Below the pieces are notes generated by a model. It saw only the letters and a program-made list of their open reading frames with translations. It ran no database searches and was not told where the DNA came from. This document shows positions 23,557-34,204 of a stretch of DNA of 64,000 nucleotides, piece after piece. The stretch's first letter is position 1. Each line of letters starts with the position of its first letter. The position numbers and the translations under genes were made by a program. Source of the DNA: Chenopodium formosanum (lineage: Eukaryota; Streptophyta; Magnoliopsida; Caryophyllales; Amaranthaceae); contig CM044856.1 in assembly GCA_024500155.1 (NCBI GenBank), forward strand, positions 49,786,303 through 49,850,302, given 5' to 3'.

Positions 23557-25046
23557 TCCTCCTCTTCTTCGAAAGAATTTGTCCTCAAATCTCGAAGTCC
23601 TTCATCAGGAATATACTTAGCCAAATCGCCAACATTGAATGTAGCACTAACTCCATATTCTCCTGGAAGTTCTAACTTATAAGCATTGTCATTGATCTTC
23701 TCAATAATCTTGAAAGGACCTTCACTTCTAGGCATCAACTTATTCTTGCGTTTTCCTGGAAATCTTTCCTTTCTCAAATGTAACCATACCAAGTCTCCCA
23801 TAGTGTAACTTTGTTGCTTTCTATGCTTGTTTGCTCTAGCTTTGTACATGTCATTTACTTTCTCTATTCTTGTTCGAACTTGAGCATGTAATTTCAGCAT
23901 ACTCTTCAACTTAGACTCGGCATCTTTGTGAATTAACTCACCCTTAGGCAATGGAACAAGATCAATTGGAAGTTTCGGATTGACTCCATAGACTACCTCA
24001 AAAGGACTATGTTTGGTAGCATATGTAGGTGATCTATTATAAGCAAACTCCGCATGAGCTAACTTGATGTCCCAATCCTTTTGTGTCTTACTCACTAACC
24101 CACGCAAAAGCGCACCAAGAGTACGATTAGTAACCTCGGTTTGTCCATCAGTTTGTGGATGGTACGATGTACTAAAGAGCAATTTAGTTCCCACAAGCTT
24201 CCATAGAGACTTCCAAAAGAAACTCATGAACTTTGTATCTCGATCACTCACAATAGTTTTCGGAATAGGCCAAGTTTTAATAGCCTCTACTTTTGAATGA
24301 TCAACTGAAACTCCATCCTTTGATACAACATAACCAAGAAAAGTAACACTAGGCACTAAGAAGTAGCATTTTTCAAGCTTAGCATAGAGTTTCTTCTCTC
24401 TTAACACTTCAAACACACTTGTTAGATGATTTAGATGATCATGCAAATTTTTAGAGTATATCAGAATATCATCTAAATAAACAACAACAAACTTGCCAAG
24501 GAAAGGTTTAAGTACCTCATGCATCAACCTCATGAAAGTGCTAGGTGCATTAGTGAGTCCAAACGGCATCACCAACCATTCATACAACCCTAACTTAGTC
24601 TTGAATGCTGTTTTCCACTCATCTCCTTCTCTCATTCGAATTTGATGATAACCACTCATAAGATCAATCTTAGAAAACAACTGTGAACCATGTAGTTCAT
24701 TAAGTAGATCATCTAATCTTGGAATAGGAAATCGGTATTTGATAGTGATGTTATTCACACTCCTACTATCAATACACATGCGCCAACTCCCATCTTTCTT
24801 TGGGACAAGTAAAGTAGGCACAGCACAAGGGCTCATACTTTCCCTCACGTATCCTCTAGCCATAAGTTCTTCAATTTGCCTTTGCATCTCCTTTGTTTCT
24901 TCCGGATTACTTCTATAGGCTGCCTTATTAGGTAATGGTGCTCCCGGAATCAAGTCAATTTGATGCTCTATCCCACGACTAGGAGGTAGTCCCGGAGGTA
25001 ATTCCTTAGGAAAGACATCCTTGAATTCTTCTAAAACAGATTCCAA
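23400..25046 (-). pseudogene. Reverse transcriptase fused to integrase C-terminal half
   Basis: The 548-codon frame starts with a Pol segment (FPKELPPGLPPSRGIEHQ). It continues with the reverse transcriptase: VPKKDGSWRMCID, FSKIDLMSGYHQIR (motif A Asp), MPFGLTNAPSTFM and the catalytic YLDDILIYSK. After VEAIKTWPIPKT it passes directly into IVSDRDTKF of integrase, near 24255. The thumb end, RNase H, the integrase HHCC zinc finger and the first catalytic Asp are all missing. The remainder has the second Asp, the PQTDGQTEVTNRTLG region with Glu, and the C-terminal GPFKII/DNAYKLELP domain. The frame then reads into the 3' LTR. The deletion kept the frame. Upstream, TAA near 25075 separates it from the protease frame. 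Confidence 0.88.
23557..23575 (-). promoter_or_regulatory. Polypurine tract of the deleted gypsy element
   Basis: The minus strand reads CTTTCGAAGAAGAGGAGGA immediately before the 3' LTR, almost purely purine, as expected for a PPT. It lies inside the fused pol frame. Confidence 0.8.
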
Positions 25047-25073
25047 TTCATACGGCCTCTTTGCTTGTTTATT

Positions 25074-25781
25074 TTAATCAATTCGAATCTCATTAGAAAC
25101 AAGTATATATACCACATTGTTGCTGCAAATCTCTTTTTCTAATTCCCTCTCACTAATCAAATAAGAACTCTTCAAATTAGAGGTAACATTAGAAGACTTG
25201 TTGCTTATCAAAGGTTTTAAAGCAACCGGTCTCTCTTTTTCTCCTTTTCTGACAACATACACATTAGTCCTTCCATCAAACTTCACAAATCTATCATATT
25301 GCCAAGGACGGCCTAATAGTATATGACAAGCATCCATAGGACAAACATCACACAAAACTTTATCATGAAATTTACCAATTGAAAAGGAGATTAAGGCTTG
25401 TTTAGTTACCTTAACATCACTCGAATTATTAAGCCAATGAAGCTTATAAGGGCTTGGATGTTCAGTAGTTGGCCACTTCAATTTGTCTACCAAAGTAGTA
25501 GATACCACATTAGTGCAACTCCCCGTGTCTATGATCATATCACACAACCTATCTTCTACCTTGCACCTTGTAAGAAAGATTTTCTCCCTTTGATTGTTTT
25601 CCATAGGTACGGTTTTAGAGTGTAGCGCCCTTCTTAGAACCAAACTTTGACCATGAGTCTCGGGATCAATTTCGTCAATATGCCCCTCCTCTTCTTTAAA
25701 GTTTTCCTCTTCGTTCTTTTCTTCATAGTCACTACCTTGCTCACACTTAGCTTGTTCTTGTTCCCACTCTTGAGCAGTCAT
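25074..25781 (-). pseudogene. Retropepsin-like protease of the deleted gypsy element
   Basis: The aspartic-protease active site is visible as MIIDTGSCTNVVS, followed by the conserved LLGRPWQYDR. It starts right after gag; the junction reads Asn-Cys-Pro-TAA, so one in-frame stop separates the two. The frame ends at a TAA just before the reverse transcriptase frame. Gag, protease and pol would form a single polyprotein in an intact relative. Confidence 0.85.
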
Positions 25782-25790
25782 TACTCTTTT

Positions 25791-26806
25791 TTATGGACAA
25801 TTAGTTGCAATGTGACCAACACTACCACACTTGAAGCACTTCCTATCTTCAACAAGCTTTTTAGGAGCTTCAAACTTTGATTTAGTCTCCTTGTAGTTCG
25901 AACTAGAACCACTTTTCTCCAAGCTGTTCTTCTCAAAAGGTTTAGTGAAACCTTTTACAAAGGGCTTAGTGTACGTCCCTTTCTTCCCCTTTATTTGTTT
26001 TTCAACTTTCAAAGCTACCTTGCAAACATCCTCAAAGGACCAATATTGTTGCAATTCAACTTTTTCAGCAATATTATCATTCAACCCCGAAATAAATCTA
26101 GCAATCTTATGCTCAACAATCTCTTGTAAGCCACATAGCATACATAACTTTTCAAATTCACCAATATAATTCTCAACGGTCATAGAATTTTGTTTAAAAA
26201 GTTGCATCTTAAGATAAACATCTTGAATATAATCACTAGGTACGAACCTTTTTTCATGTGCTTCTTGAGTTGTTCCCAAGTTGAGATTCTTGCACGCCCC
26301 TCCTTATGCCTTTTCTTCTTTAGATTATCATACCATAGACTAGCATAACCGGTCAGTTTTAATTCAGCCAATTTGCATCTTTTCCTTTCATCATACTCCT
26401 TGTAATCAAAAAGTGTCTCGGCCCTTCTAATCCACTCAAAGTATTTTTCAGGTTCATTCATACTCCCATTAAATTCGGGAAGATCTAATCTAAGGTTCCT
26501 ATCATCATCCTTTGGTCGGTCTCTTCTCCTAGGCCTTGATGATTCATCACTTGAGGAATAATTATTTCGTGGCCTCCTTGGGTTCCTCCTTGGTTGTTCT
26601 TCCTCACTTGAACCAGAATTAGGGTTAGAATTCCCTTTCCTTGAAGAACCTCCAGCAAGAGTATCAAGCCTTTTTAATATGTCATCCATCCTTGCTGCCA
26701 ACTCGTCAATTCGCCTATCTCTTCTAAGATTTTGAGCATGTTCTAAGGTTAATCCCCTTGGAACCTGTGGAACCTCCTTGTCACTCATGATTCCTTCACA
26801 AACCAA
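25791..26806 (-). pseudogene. Gag of the deleted gypsy element, frameshifted
   Basis: Gag forms the particle that packages the element's RNA. The likely start is the Met of MSDKEVPQVPRG (26788). The part down to about 26240 contains LRLDLPEFNG, PEKYFEWIRRAETLFDY and TGYASLWYDNLKKK. A frame change occurs in an A run near 26240, consistent with loss of one A. The distal part continues with RFVPSDYIQDVYLKMQ, SFEDVCKVALKVEKQ and a CCHC knuckle, CFKCGSVGHIATNC. Confidence 0.87.
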
Positions 26807-27060
26807 GTCAGTTCATGCAAAAATCTTGATTAAAAGATCGAATCTTGAAGAAAAACTAGGCAACACAAAAACCGGACTCTCAACCCCAAATCAGTGCACA
26901 AACACCAAACGTTTGAGGCTGTGTAGAACGCGTTACTCAACTAAAAATTATGACATTTTATATGGTTATAGCTGGACGTTTTTAGAGTTCAATGTAAAAA
27001 GAATCACGTACAAATTCCCAGCCAATTGTTCCCAGTTTAATTTTTACCGAAGTTGTGCAA

Positions 27061-27076
27061 ACCTGCTCTGATACCA
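27061..27076 (-). promoter_or_regulatory. Primer-binding site, initiator Met tRNA type
   Basis: The minus strand reads TGGTATCAGAGCAGGT, four bases after the 5' LTR. TGGTATCAGAGC is the standard plant PBS complementary to initiator Met tRNA. Confidence 0.92.
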
Positions 27077-27080
27077 AAGA

Positions 27081-27800
27081 TGATGTGAATTATTGATCCG
27101 AAAATCAACAAAACACAAGGGATATGTTTAAGTCTAATTCTATACAGGAAATCCACCAAGAATTTCACAAAAACTAAGATTAATCAATTAAGAATCCACC
27201 TAATTAATCAATCCAAACGAATGTTTTAACTAAAACAAGCAAATCAGCAATTGATCACAATCAACAAAAAAACTCAAGTATGCAACTTAAGAAATAAATC
27301 TGAATATTAATCTCTATGTATGTCTATTTGTGTGTTTACAGCCCTATTTATAAGACTTAGTTTTCCTAGGAAGATTAGGACAAGTCCCTAATTCAATCCT
27401 AATTAAACTAGAATTCTAACTTGCTTGAAGAGCAAGCACCTTGGCGCACAAGCATACACCAAACTGATTTATTTTGCTAACTAACTGATTTTTAAAGTAA
27501 CTAAATAAATAAATAAAAATTAAAGAACTAAATAAAGATTAAGATCCTAATGCTTGAACCAAGAAAAACCCTTTCAAGTGAAAGTTAAAAACTTGTAAGC
27601 AAAATCTAAGTAAAGAAAATTCAAGAAAGTTCAAGAAAGTGAACTAGACTCCAAGAAAAGCCACTAAGCAAACCGTGGCTTTGCTTTGATATCCAAGAAA
27701 GTGTCCATGCAATGCTTGGCTTGAATCAATGTTTAGGGACAAGCTATCTTGATGCATGATAAGCAAATCTTCGAAGTTCTCCATGCTTAGACTTGCATCA
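27081..27800 (-). repeat. 5' LTR of the deleted gypsy element
   Basis: A 720-bp LTR next to the PBS, ending in the TSD CTATG at 27801-27805. It is nearly identical to the 3' LTR; differences were noted near 27164, 27251, 27308, 27329 and 27588. Confidence 0.93.
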
Positions 27801-28639
27801 CTATGTTATCAAATAAAATAGATTACATCGTCATGATGATTATAATTCACATTATATAAAAAATGATAAACTGAATACAATATAAGGTAAATTAAAAATA
27901 AGGTTCTATAATTAACATAATTCAGGAACAAGAATATACATGTTTCATTAAAATATAAGCAGGAACATGCAAATTCCTTCAGATCTGCACTGTAAAACAC
28001 ACTACTATTGTATTTGAAATCCTCATTCAAAGACACTTCAAACATCTTTAGACCAGTTGTCATTTCATTTGACACATCTCTAATATAGGATCTCATGCTT
28101 GTCTCATATTCCTCTTCAAAGTCTTTAAAAATGTTGAGAGTGTTAATATTATAGTAGCCTGTTTTAAGAGTTTACATTTGGTCTTTGGTTTTTCTGTTCT
28201 ACATCTAAAGTTGTCCGCCTTTTCATTGCTTCTCCATCTTTCAACTATAGCTTCAAATATATGAAAGAATTCATATAATGAAATTGCTTTGTTGGCCTTG
28301 AATGATATTGCTCTATTTGTAACTTCGGATCTTTGGGATGACAAAATTCCAGCTGAAAAAATGTGTTTGCTAAACACAAGACACCATTTCTATTTAGGTT
28401 ATATAGTCTATCAAACCACTCTTTTTCTTCTAATCCATACTTTTGAACCATTTATTTCCAACATTCATAAAATTCTTTCTCATCATCACATCTAAATAAG
28501 CATTTGTCAAACATGTTCGTGAAATCTTCATTGCTTTTCAGCTGGCCAAATCTTGATATAAAGTTCTTTTGCAGATGCCAAAAACACAACCTAAGTCTTG
28601 TGTTTGGAAGAACCTAAAATATTTATATAATTAAAATAA

Positions 28640-28800
28640 TAAATTATATAATTTGAGGATATAATTTTTGTTTTATAGAATACTATAAAGCCTTAAGAGG
28701 ATACCATTAACATTATGGATGATATCACACACTTTTAAGAGTATATCATCTAATGTCTAAATTATCATTCATTTCCTATAGAATATCATTTCTTTTTTAA
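28640..28800 (-). repeat. TATCC-type repeats, reverse block in a transposase intron
   Basis: Words such as GAGGATATAAT, AGAGGATACCATTAA and GGATGATATCA occur as the reverse complement of the block at 19800-22000. The block sits between two coding pieces of the FAR1-type gene. Confidence 0.55.
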
Positions 28801-29899
28801 TGATATACTTCATTCAACAGAAATTGATTAACTTCATTCTGCAAAAGAATTATATATATCATCTTTGAAGAATATCTTACCTTTTCAATTGCATTGCTCA
28901 TTGCTTGATCTTGATCAGTAAAAATGGTCTTTGGTTGTGCTCCAGCCATTGACTTTTTGAATGTTTCTAGTACCCATTCAAAAGTGTCTGCAGTTTCATT
29001 AGTTATAAAAGCACAACCAAACATTGTTGTTCTCCAATGGTTGTTTACTCCAACAAATGGTGCACATATTAAACCATATTTTTTTGTTCTATATGTTGTA
29101 TCAAATATTAATACATCTCCAAATGCTTTAAAATCTTCCAACATCATTGAATCACGCCAAATATATCTCACTATATAATCTTTTTCACCAAACTTCAATC
29201 TGTAAAATAAAGAAGGATCTGATTCTGCTCTCTGTTGTAGTGTGTCCATGACACTTTGCATATCTCCTCCTTCTATTATGCTAGATTTGTACCTAGTCAC
29301 ATAGTTTAATAGATCTCTCTTTGTGTGTCCTAAAGCTTCCTTTGATCCTATTTCTCTTTTAAGATATTCATAGCAATCCATTGGTTTCATTCCACTTTCT
29401 ATCATCTTTTCCATCACCATTCCAATCTCTTCTTTAACGCTTCTTTTATACTTCAAGTGATGTCTTTCTGAAGGATTAACTAATTCATGATTGTGTTTTA
29501 TATTGTGTTGAATAACACAATATTCTCCAGATTCTATAATCTTGAATCTAATATTAGCTCTACAACCTGTTCTAGTCTCATTAACACTCCTTTCTTTTCT
29601 TTTCTTTGATGACTGTTTTTCCTCAGCTATGAATTCTGAATTTGCTATCTCCTTTTCTTTTTTCTTTCGTTCTCTTATATAACCCTCTTTTGAGCAGCAA
29701 AAATAAAAATCAGATACTATTCAATCTGTTTTATTTCGCCTAACAATATTTTTTCTTACACTGAATCCAATAGCTCTTGAATGAGCTTTATACATTCGGA
29801 ATGCATCTTCACGATTATCAACACGACGTCCCATCAAAGATTACTTGATATTTTCATTATTATCATATTTATAATATTCCAAATCTGCAATTTAAAAAC

Positions 29900-30130
29900 A
29901 TTTAAATAAATATATACTCTATGGTATTAATCCTATCTTCTATTCTTTTAATAATATCCTCTATTTTACGCAGCATATCTTTATTGTATGTGAATCATAT
30001 CCTCTATATAACGCAGCATATCCTCGTTTAATGTGAACAATATCTTCTTTTCATTATATGATATCCTCTATTCTATATATTATATCATCTATTGAATACA
30101 ATTCATTTTCTAGTGTTGACGTCCTTTATT
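29900..30130 (+). repeat. TATCC-type repeats, forward block in a transposase intron
   Basis: ATATCCTCTATTTTACGCAG, ATCCTCTATATAACGCAG and GATATCCTCTATTCT occur closely spaced on the plus strand, antisense to the surrounding gene. The word ACGCAGCATATC is itself repeated. Confidence 0.65.
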
Positions 30131-30344
30131 TTATTTTCTCCCATGGTCATTAGCATTTATGATACTATTATTTTAACTTAGGTCACATTTATTATTTGTT
30201 ATATAAAATAAAATAAAATTATCTATAATAATCTATTTTTTACTGAGATTTTTTTTCAAATTATATAATTTATAAGGTTCTATTAAGTACAATAAATTCA
30301 TTACAGAATTATAAGCAATTAATTTAGATTAGAATACCTATTTT

Positions 30345-30600
30345 TTCAGATGTTACAATAGATTCATTACGAGAACTTGTTGATGCTTTTTCAAGATCAT
30401 TATGTGCTTGTTGAACATTTGATTGAATTTCTAGAGCATTTATATGAATATTACAATAAATTCATTAATAGAATGTTAAGCAAAAAAATTAGATTAGAAT
30501 ACCTGTTTTTTCAGATGTTACAGTAGATTTATTTGAAGAATTTGTTGATGTTTTTCCATGATCATTCTGTGAACATTTGATTGAATTTCTGGATAATTTG
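30345..30600 (-). repeat. Tandemly duplicated short exon of the FAR1-type gene
   Basis: Two copies of a roughly 90-bp segment (about 30345-30440 and 30500-30600) share, on the minus strand, ATTCAATCAAATGTTCA, a CATCAACAA word and a 3' end reading ACATCTGAAAAAA then TAGG or CAGG before GTATTC. Each copy therefore ends at a plausible splice donor. Confidence 0.55.
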
Positions 30601-30796
30601 TTTCATTTTCTTTGATCTAGTTTGTACAATTTTTTGATGTTGATGCAGTAAAATTCGGTGAAATTGATTGATTATGTTGATATGTTTTTGCATTTCGTTC
30701 ATCATTTGCTGAGTTTTCCTCCATCGATTTGTTGATTTTTTTTTATCAAAAATGAGTAATAGCATAAAAACCTAGAGTAATGTTTTGACTCAGTTT

Positions 30797-30807
30797 CTAT
30801 ATATAAG
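30797..30807 (-). promoter_or_regulatory. TATA box of the FAR1-type gene
   Basis: CTTATATATAG on the minus strand lies about 73 bp before the ATG at 30724, a normal plant spacing for a TATA box plus a short leader. Confidence 0.55.
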
Positions 30808-31029
30808 TCATGAGTTTGTTTTGGTTTGGGCTAAAAACACGCGATTTTTTTTATTATATATGTTAACTATTTGTTAAAAATGATGTATGGTTTTTTTTTA
30901 TAAAATGTTTAAGAAATTACTGTTTTTATTTTTGGAAATATAATATCTGCTTCAACTTTTGTTTACATTTTTGTTGTCTTATTTATTTAATTTATCTAAT
31001 GATTATATTAACCATATTAAGGAACAACA

Positions 31030-31340
31030 TATTAGTTTAAAAATATATAATATATAAATTTAGGATATAATATTTTAGTGTAATAATTTGTTTTAGGATA
31101 TTCAACATATTATTAACAAATAACATATTAGTTTTAGGATATTCAACATATTATTAACGAATAACATATTAGTTTTAGGATATTCAACATATTAATTGAG
31201 GATATGATATACATTTTTTGATTATTTGTCTAATTTTATTGAGGATATAATTTATTAATATTTGAATTTGTTATCTGAATTGAGGATATGGTATATTATT
31301 GTTTAACTAAATTTGAGGATATGTTTTTCTCTATTAAGGA
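31030..31340 (-). repeat. TATCC-type repeats, reverse block
   Basis: The phrase TTAGGATATTCAACATATT with a linking ATTAACRAATAACATATTAG is repeated three times almost exactly around 31090-31190. It is followed by looser GAGGATATGATAT units. The orientation is opposite to the block at 29900-30130. Confidence 0.7.
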
Positions 31341-31349
31341 TTTATTTTA

Positions 31350-31955
31350 TAAATAATAGGAAATGATTTGTATGTGTGAGGTTGAATTTTTGTTAATTGA
31401 GTACATGCTTAAAACACTATATATTAAACTATACTACAAACATTAGATTATATCCTCCAATCTTTTTCTTAATATCCATTAAATAGAGTACAAAATAATC
31501 ATAAAAAAAACATCAATTTTAATACATCTAAAATAACATTAATCATACATCTTTCGAACATAAAATATTTTAAGATTTAATCATATTCTTATTCTTACCA
31601 GGTTTAAAGAACACACTATGACATTGTTACTGCATTTTACATACTTTATCTACCCAAAACTACACATTTTTTGTTTGAACCTGAATGACAAACCCTACAA
31701 AAACCACTCTTTCATTTATCAAACTCTCTAACACATTCCTACTTTTAAAGATAGGATGTGTTAGAGAATTTGGGAAATGAGAGGGTGATTTTTGTAGGGT
31801 ATGTCCTGTAGTGTCAAAAATAAAAGACGTTGTGTTTTAGGTAAGAAAAAATAAAGAAATGCAGTCACCATTTCCTAGTGTGCTCTTAAAAACAGATAAA
31901 AAGAAAAGATACAATTATAGATCTACTTTGATGATTGACCAATCACCCACTTATT
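31350..31955. other. AT-rich spacer without a gene
   Basis: I see no coding sequence between the reverse repeat block and the small coiled-coil gene. A short inverted repeat occurs at about 31679-31806, where ACAAACCCTACAAAAACCA and a CTCTAACACATTCCTA word reappear as their reverse complements. Confidence 0.45.
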
Positions 31956-31958
31956 TTT

Positions 31959-32235
31959 CTACATGTCCTTTGAAATTTCTTTAGAAGCCTCTCCAGCAGC
32001 TTCAATATCATCTTTCCATGTTTTCTTCTTTTTCTCTTTAACAAGATTTTCAATCTTGTTCACTTCTTTTGTTAATTCAATACAAAGGTTTTCCTCAGCA
32101 TTGCATCGATCAATTGCTCCCTGTACTTTACCCTTGAGAAAACTTAATTGAATTTCCATCGATTTTATATCGATTTTTTTCATCATCTATTGAATCATAT
32201 TTCTTTTTATTTTGAGATGATTTTTTGTTTTCCAT
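31959..32235 (-). pseudogene. Small coiled-coil protein gene, frameshifted
   Basis: A TATA box (CTATATATAG, 32341-32350) and a leader of about 105 bp precede an ATG at 32235 (MENKKSSQNKKKYDSIDD). The frame is lost in a run of seven A near 32175. The next frame continues as a Lys/Glu-rich helix-forming protein (ELTKEVNKIENLVKEKKKK, then EAAGEASKEISKDM) to the stop at 31959. With one base corrected the product would be about 92 residues. No family is recognised. Its position next to the transposase gene and the repeat blocks suggests it belongs to the MULE-type unit. It could also be a short unrelated gene. Confidence 0.5.
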
Positions 32236-32340
32236 GTTTTCTCTTCTGTTATGAAAATTAGATTTAGGGTTTTTGGAATAGAAGAAAAATGAAAGAAAAT
32301 TGAAGGAAGCATAGATTTGGATAGATGAGAGGAAAGTGTA

Positions 32341-32350
32341 CTATATATAG
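32341..32350 (-). promoter_or_regulatory. TATA box of the small coiled-coil gene
   Basis: CTATATATAG, followed on the minus strand by a C/T-rich leader (TTTCCTCTCATC and similar) before the ATG at 32235. Confidence 0.5.
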
Positions 32351-32499
32351 GGTGCCGTCAAGTTTTAGGTTTAAGTTTTTTTTATTATTATTTTTTATTA
32401 AACAACGTGTCATTTTTTTTTGTGAAACCACGTGTCGCTTAGTTTAGGATAAAAATCTTTGAATAATATTAATATTTTGTTGAAGATATTTTTAAAAAT

Positions 32500-32960
32500 A
32501 ATTATATTTTATTTAGATATTTCTAATTTTCTGTACTTTTAAATAAAAGATGATAATCATATCCTTTGTTTACATAGCAATATCCTGATTTCATATATTT
32601 GTTTGTTAATAATACTTATGTTGTTAAATGTATAAAAAAAATGTCCTTTATAATTATTATACAAAATTACATCTATGCTCTATTACGGAAAACATATCCT
32701 GTGATTAATAATTTATATCCTCTCATGAATTTATTATATTCTTAATTGTTATAAAATATATCCTTTTAATAATAGGATATAACAATATATTTTATTCTTT
32801 ATTGTTATAAAATAAAATATGTATCCTTCTTATTGATTGGCAACCTATCCTTGTATATATAATTTGTATCCTGTAATGTATAAATGATACTCTTATACTA
32901 ATATTATCCTTTTATAAATAATATATACAGTATAAATGAAGAGGTAACAAATGGTGCAAT
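32500..32960 (+). repeat. TATCC-type repeats, forward block
   Basis: ATCATATCCTTTGTTT, AATATCCTGATTT, CATATCCTGTGATT, TATATCCTCTCATG and similar words are spread over about 450 bp, all on the plus strand. Confidence 0.6.
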
Positions 32961-33099
32961 ATTTTTAGAAAAGAATTCTCCTAAATTGGTGATATTTTGT
33001 ATCAGGTAAGTGCTTTGAATTTTTAACTGTCAATTTTTTGAATGTTATCTTTAAATACTACAACCTGTCCAGTATAATGCACACACTATAGAGGATTTA

Positions 33100-33800
33100 T
33101 CTAAATCCTTTAAATCTTAAGAGAGTTTTAGAAGATACCATCTAATCTTTAGAAAATATCATCTAAATTTCACATGATATCATTTAGTTTTACAAAGATA
33201 TCTTTTTAATTTTGGAGGAAATGATCAAGTTTTTGAATGTTATACCTACTTGTTAGAAAATGTCTATAAACTTTAAGGACATAATAATTATATCATGCAA
33301 TCTTATTAGGTTATCTTTTAATATTTAGAGGATATCATCCAATATTTAATAATATTTGAATATATCATCCACTGATTTGAGGATATCATTGAGTTTCACT
33401 AGGTTATCAACTACTTCTTACAAGAAATCAAAATATATCATCCTTAGACTATATAGATATCTTCTTACAATTGTTACAAGATATCTATATATTAAAGGAT
33501 ACCATCTATTCCGTCAAGGACATCATACAATCTTAATAGGTTATCATTCATATTTAAAGGATATCGTTTAATAGTTATTTTTTTAGGTATATATCGTGAA
33601 ATATATTAAAGATTTTATTGAGTTTCACTAGGTTATCATCAATTTCATCAAGGATATCATTTAATATTGGACAATATGTTCTAATTTTTTAAAGAAATTG
33701 TTAAGTTTTTGAAGGTTATCATCTATTTTTTAGAGGATATCATAAATACTTTGAAAATACAATCTAAAATTCGAAAGATAAACAAAGCAGTTGATGTTTA
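33100..33800 (-). repeat. TATCC-type repeats, reverse block
   Basis: A dense run of GAGGATATCATCTAAT and AGGTTATCATC variants at about 25-40 bp spacing, the reverse complement of the forward blocks. It ends near the junction with the Athila-like element. The 71-codon ORF at 33356-33571 is a by-product. Confidence 0.75.
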
Positions 33801-34204
33801 GTATTAAGTAATGCACAATAATAATCATCAACAATTATATGTTTAAAACAGCAGGAATAAGAACATAAATTTTAAAATGGCTATATATGCCTTTGCGCGC
33901 CCGATCGAGCAGAGGTCGCCCAATTGGGCAAATTTTTGCACGATATTTGGCTCGCTTGCGCGCGCGATCGGGCATGATAGCCCGACCGGGCGAGGATAAT
34001 GCTCGATCTTAATCTTAGTCTCGCGCTCAATCGGGCCCCTGCATGATTCGGGACACTTAATCTTCTTTAACTTTTTCTCTTGAATACTCTTTACTTTTTC
34101 AAAACCTGTGCAAAAAACACTTTGAAAAGGTAAAATTGCACTCTCCTCACCTCTCAAAATAAAATTAAAAAAAAAAAAAGAAAGGAAAAAAAATTAGTCT
34201 AGAA

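Larger units (their letters stand above)
22837..27800 (-). mobile_element. Young Ty3/gypsy element with internal pol deletion
   Basis: This 4964-bp element has two 720-bp LTRs, TG...CA ends and a perfect TSD CTATG (22832-22836 and 27801-27805). It lies within the transposase pseudogene. It has an initiator-Met PBS, a gag with a CCHC knuckle, a protease, a truncated reverse transcriptase fused to the distal half of integrase, and a PPT. I counted about five differences between the LTRs by eye (about 0.7%), so it is recent. The domain style suggests a chromovirus-type lineage, though no chromodomain was recognised. It cannot encode its own full replication set. Confidence 0.93.
22185..30724 (-). 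pseudogene. FAR1/FRS-type MULE transposase pseudogene
   Basis: This family comprises transposase-derived DNA-binding proteins with a FAR1 zinc-binding domain, a DDE MULE domain and a SWIM zinc finger. In gene order: TATA box at 30797-30807, start ATG at 30724 (MEENSANDERNAK), two similar short exons, then the FAR1 domain (about 29834-29470: GFSVRK, TRTGCRA, HNHEL). The MULE domain follows at 29456-28797 (FDTTYRTKKYG, then FTDQDQAM), a WHLQKN region near 28580-28540, and FFSAGILSSQRSE with NRAISFKANKAISLYEF (28377-28245). After that come the SWIM region near 28010-27950 (CSCLYF), IPPQYIMKRWRKK near 22720 and the C-terminal DPLRPKTKGRPPGRNKR (22320-22265). It is split by a gypsy element (22837-27800) and has a TGA at 29721-29723 and a frameshift near 28400-28250. 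Exon ends are approximate. Confidence 0.78.
18779..33840. mobile_element. Old Mutator-like region with ULP1-like and FAR1-type genes
   Basis: The region groups a plus-strand ULP1-like protease pseudogene, a convergent FAR1/FRS-type transposase pseudogene, a small coiled-coil gene, and non-coding DNA carrying one shared degenerate TATCCTCTATT word. The word is absent from the neighbouring retroelements, so the region probably entered as one unit. MULEs carrying ULP1-like genes are known in plants (Kaonashi-type elements). A unit of about 10 kb remains once the 4.96-kb gypsy insertion is subtracted. Terminal inverted repeats and a 9-bp TSD were not found; both edges are approximate and may be cut by the flanking elements. 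Confidence 0.5.

Noticed and set aside
18779..33840. Helitron as an explanation for the AT-rich region
   Set aside because: No Rep/helicase motifs and no CTRR-hairpin end were seen; FAR1-type transposase and ULP1-like genes fit a MULE better.
33840..34200. Athila 3' LTR
   Set aside because: The CCCGATCGGGC-type words resemble the LTR block, but the LTR ends and the rest of its 1350 bp are not found here.
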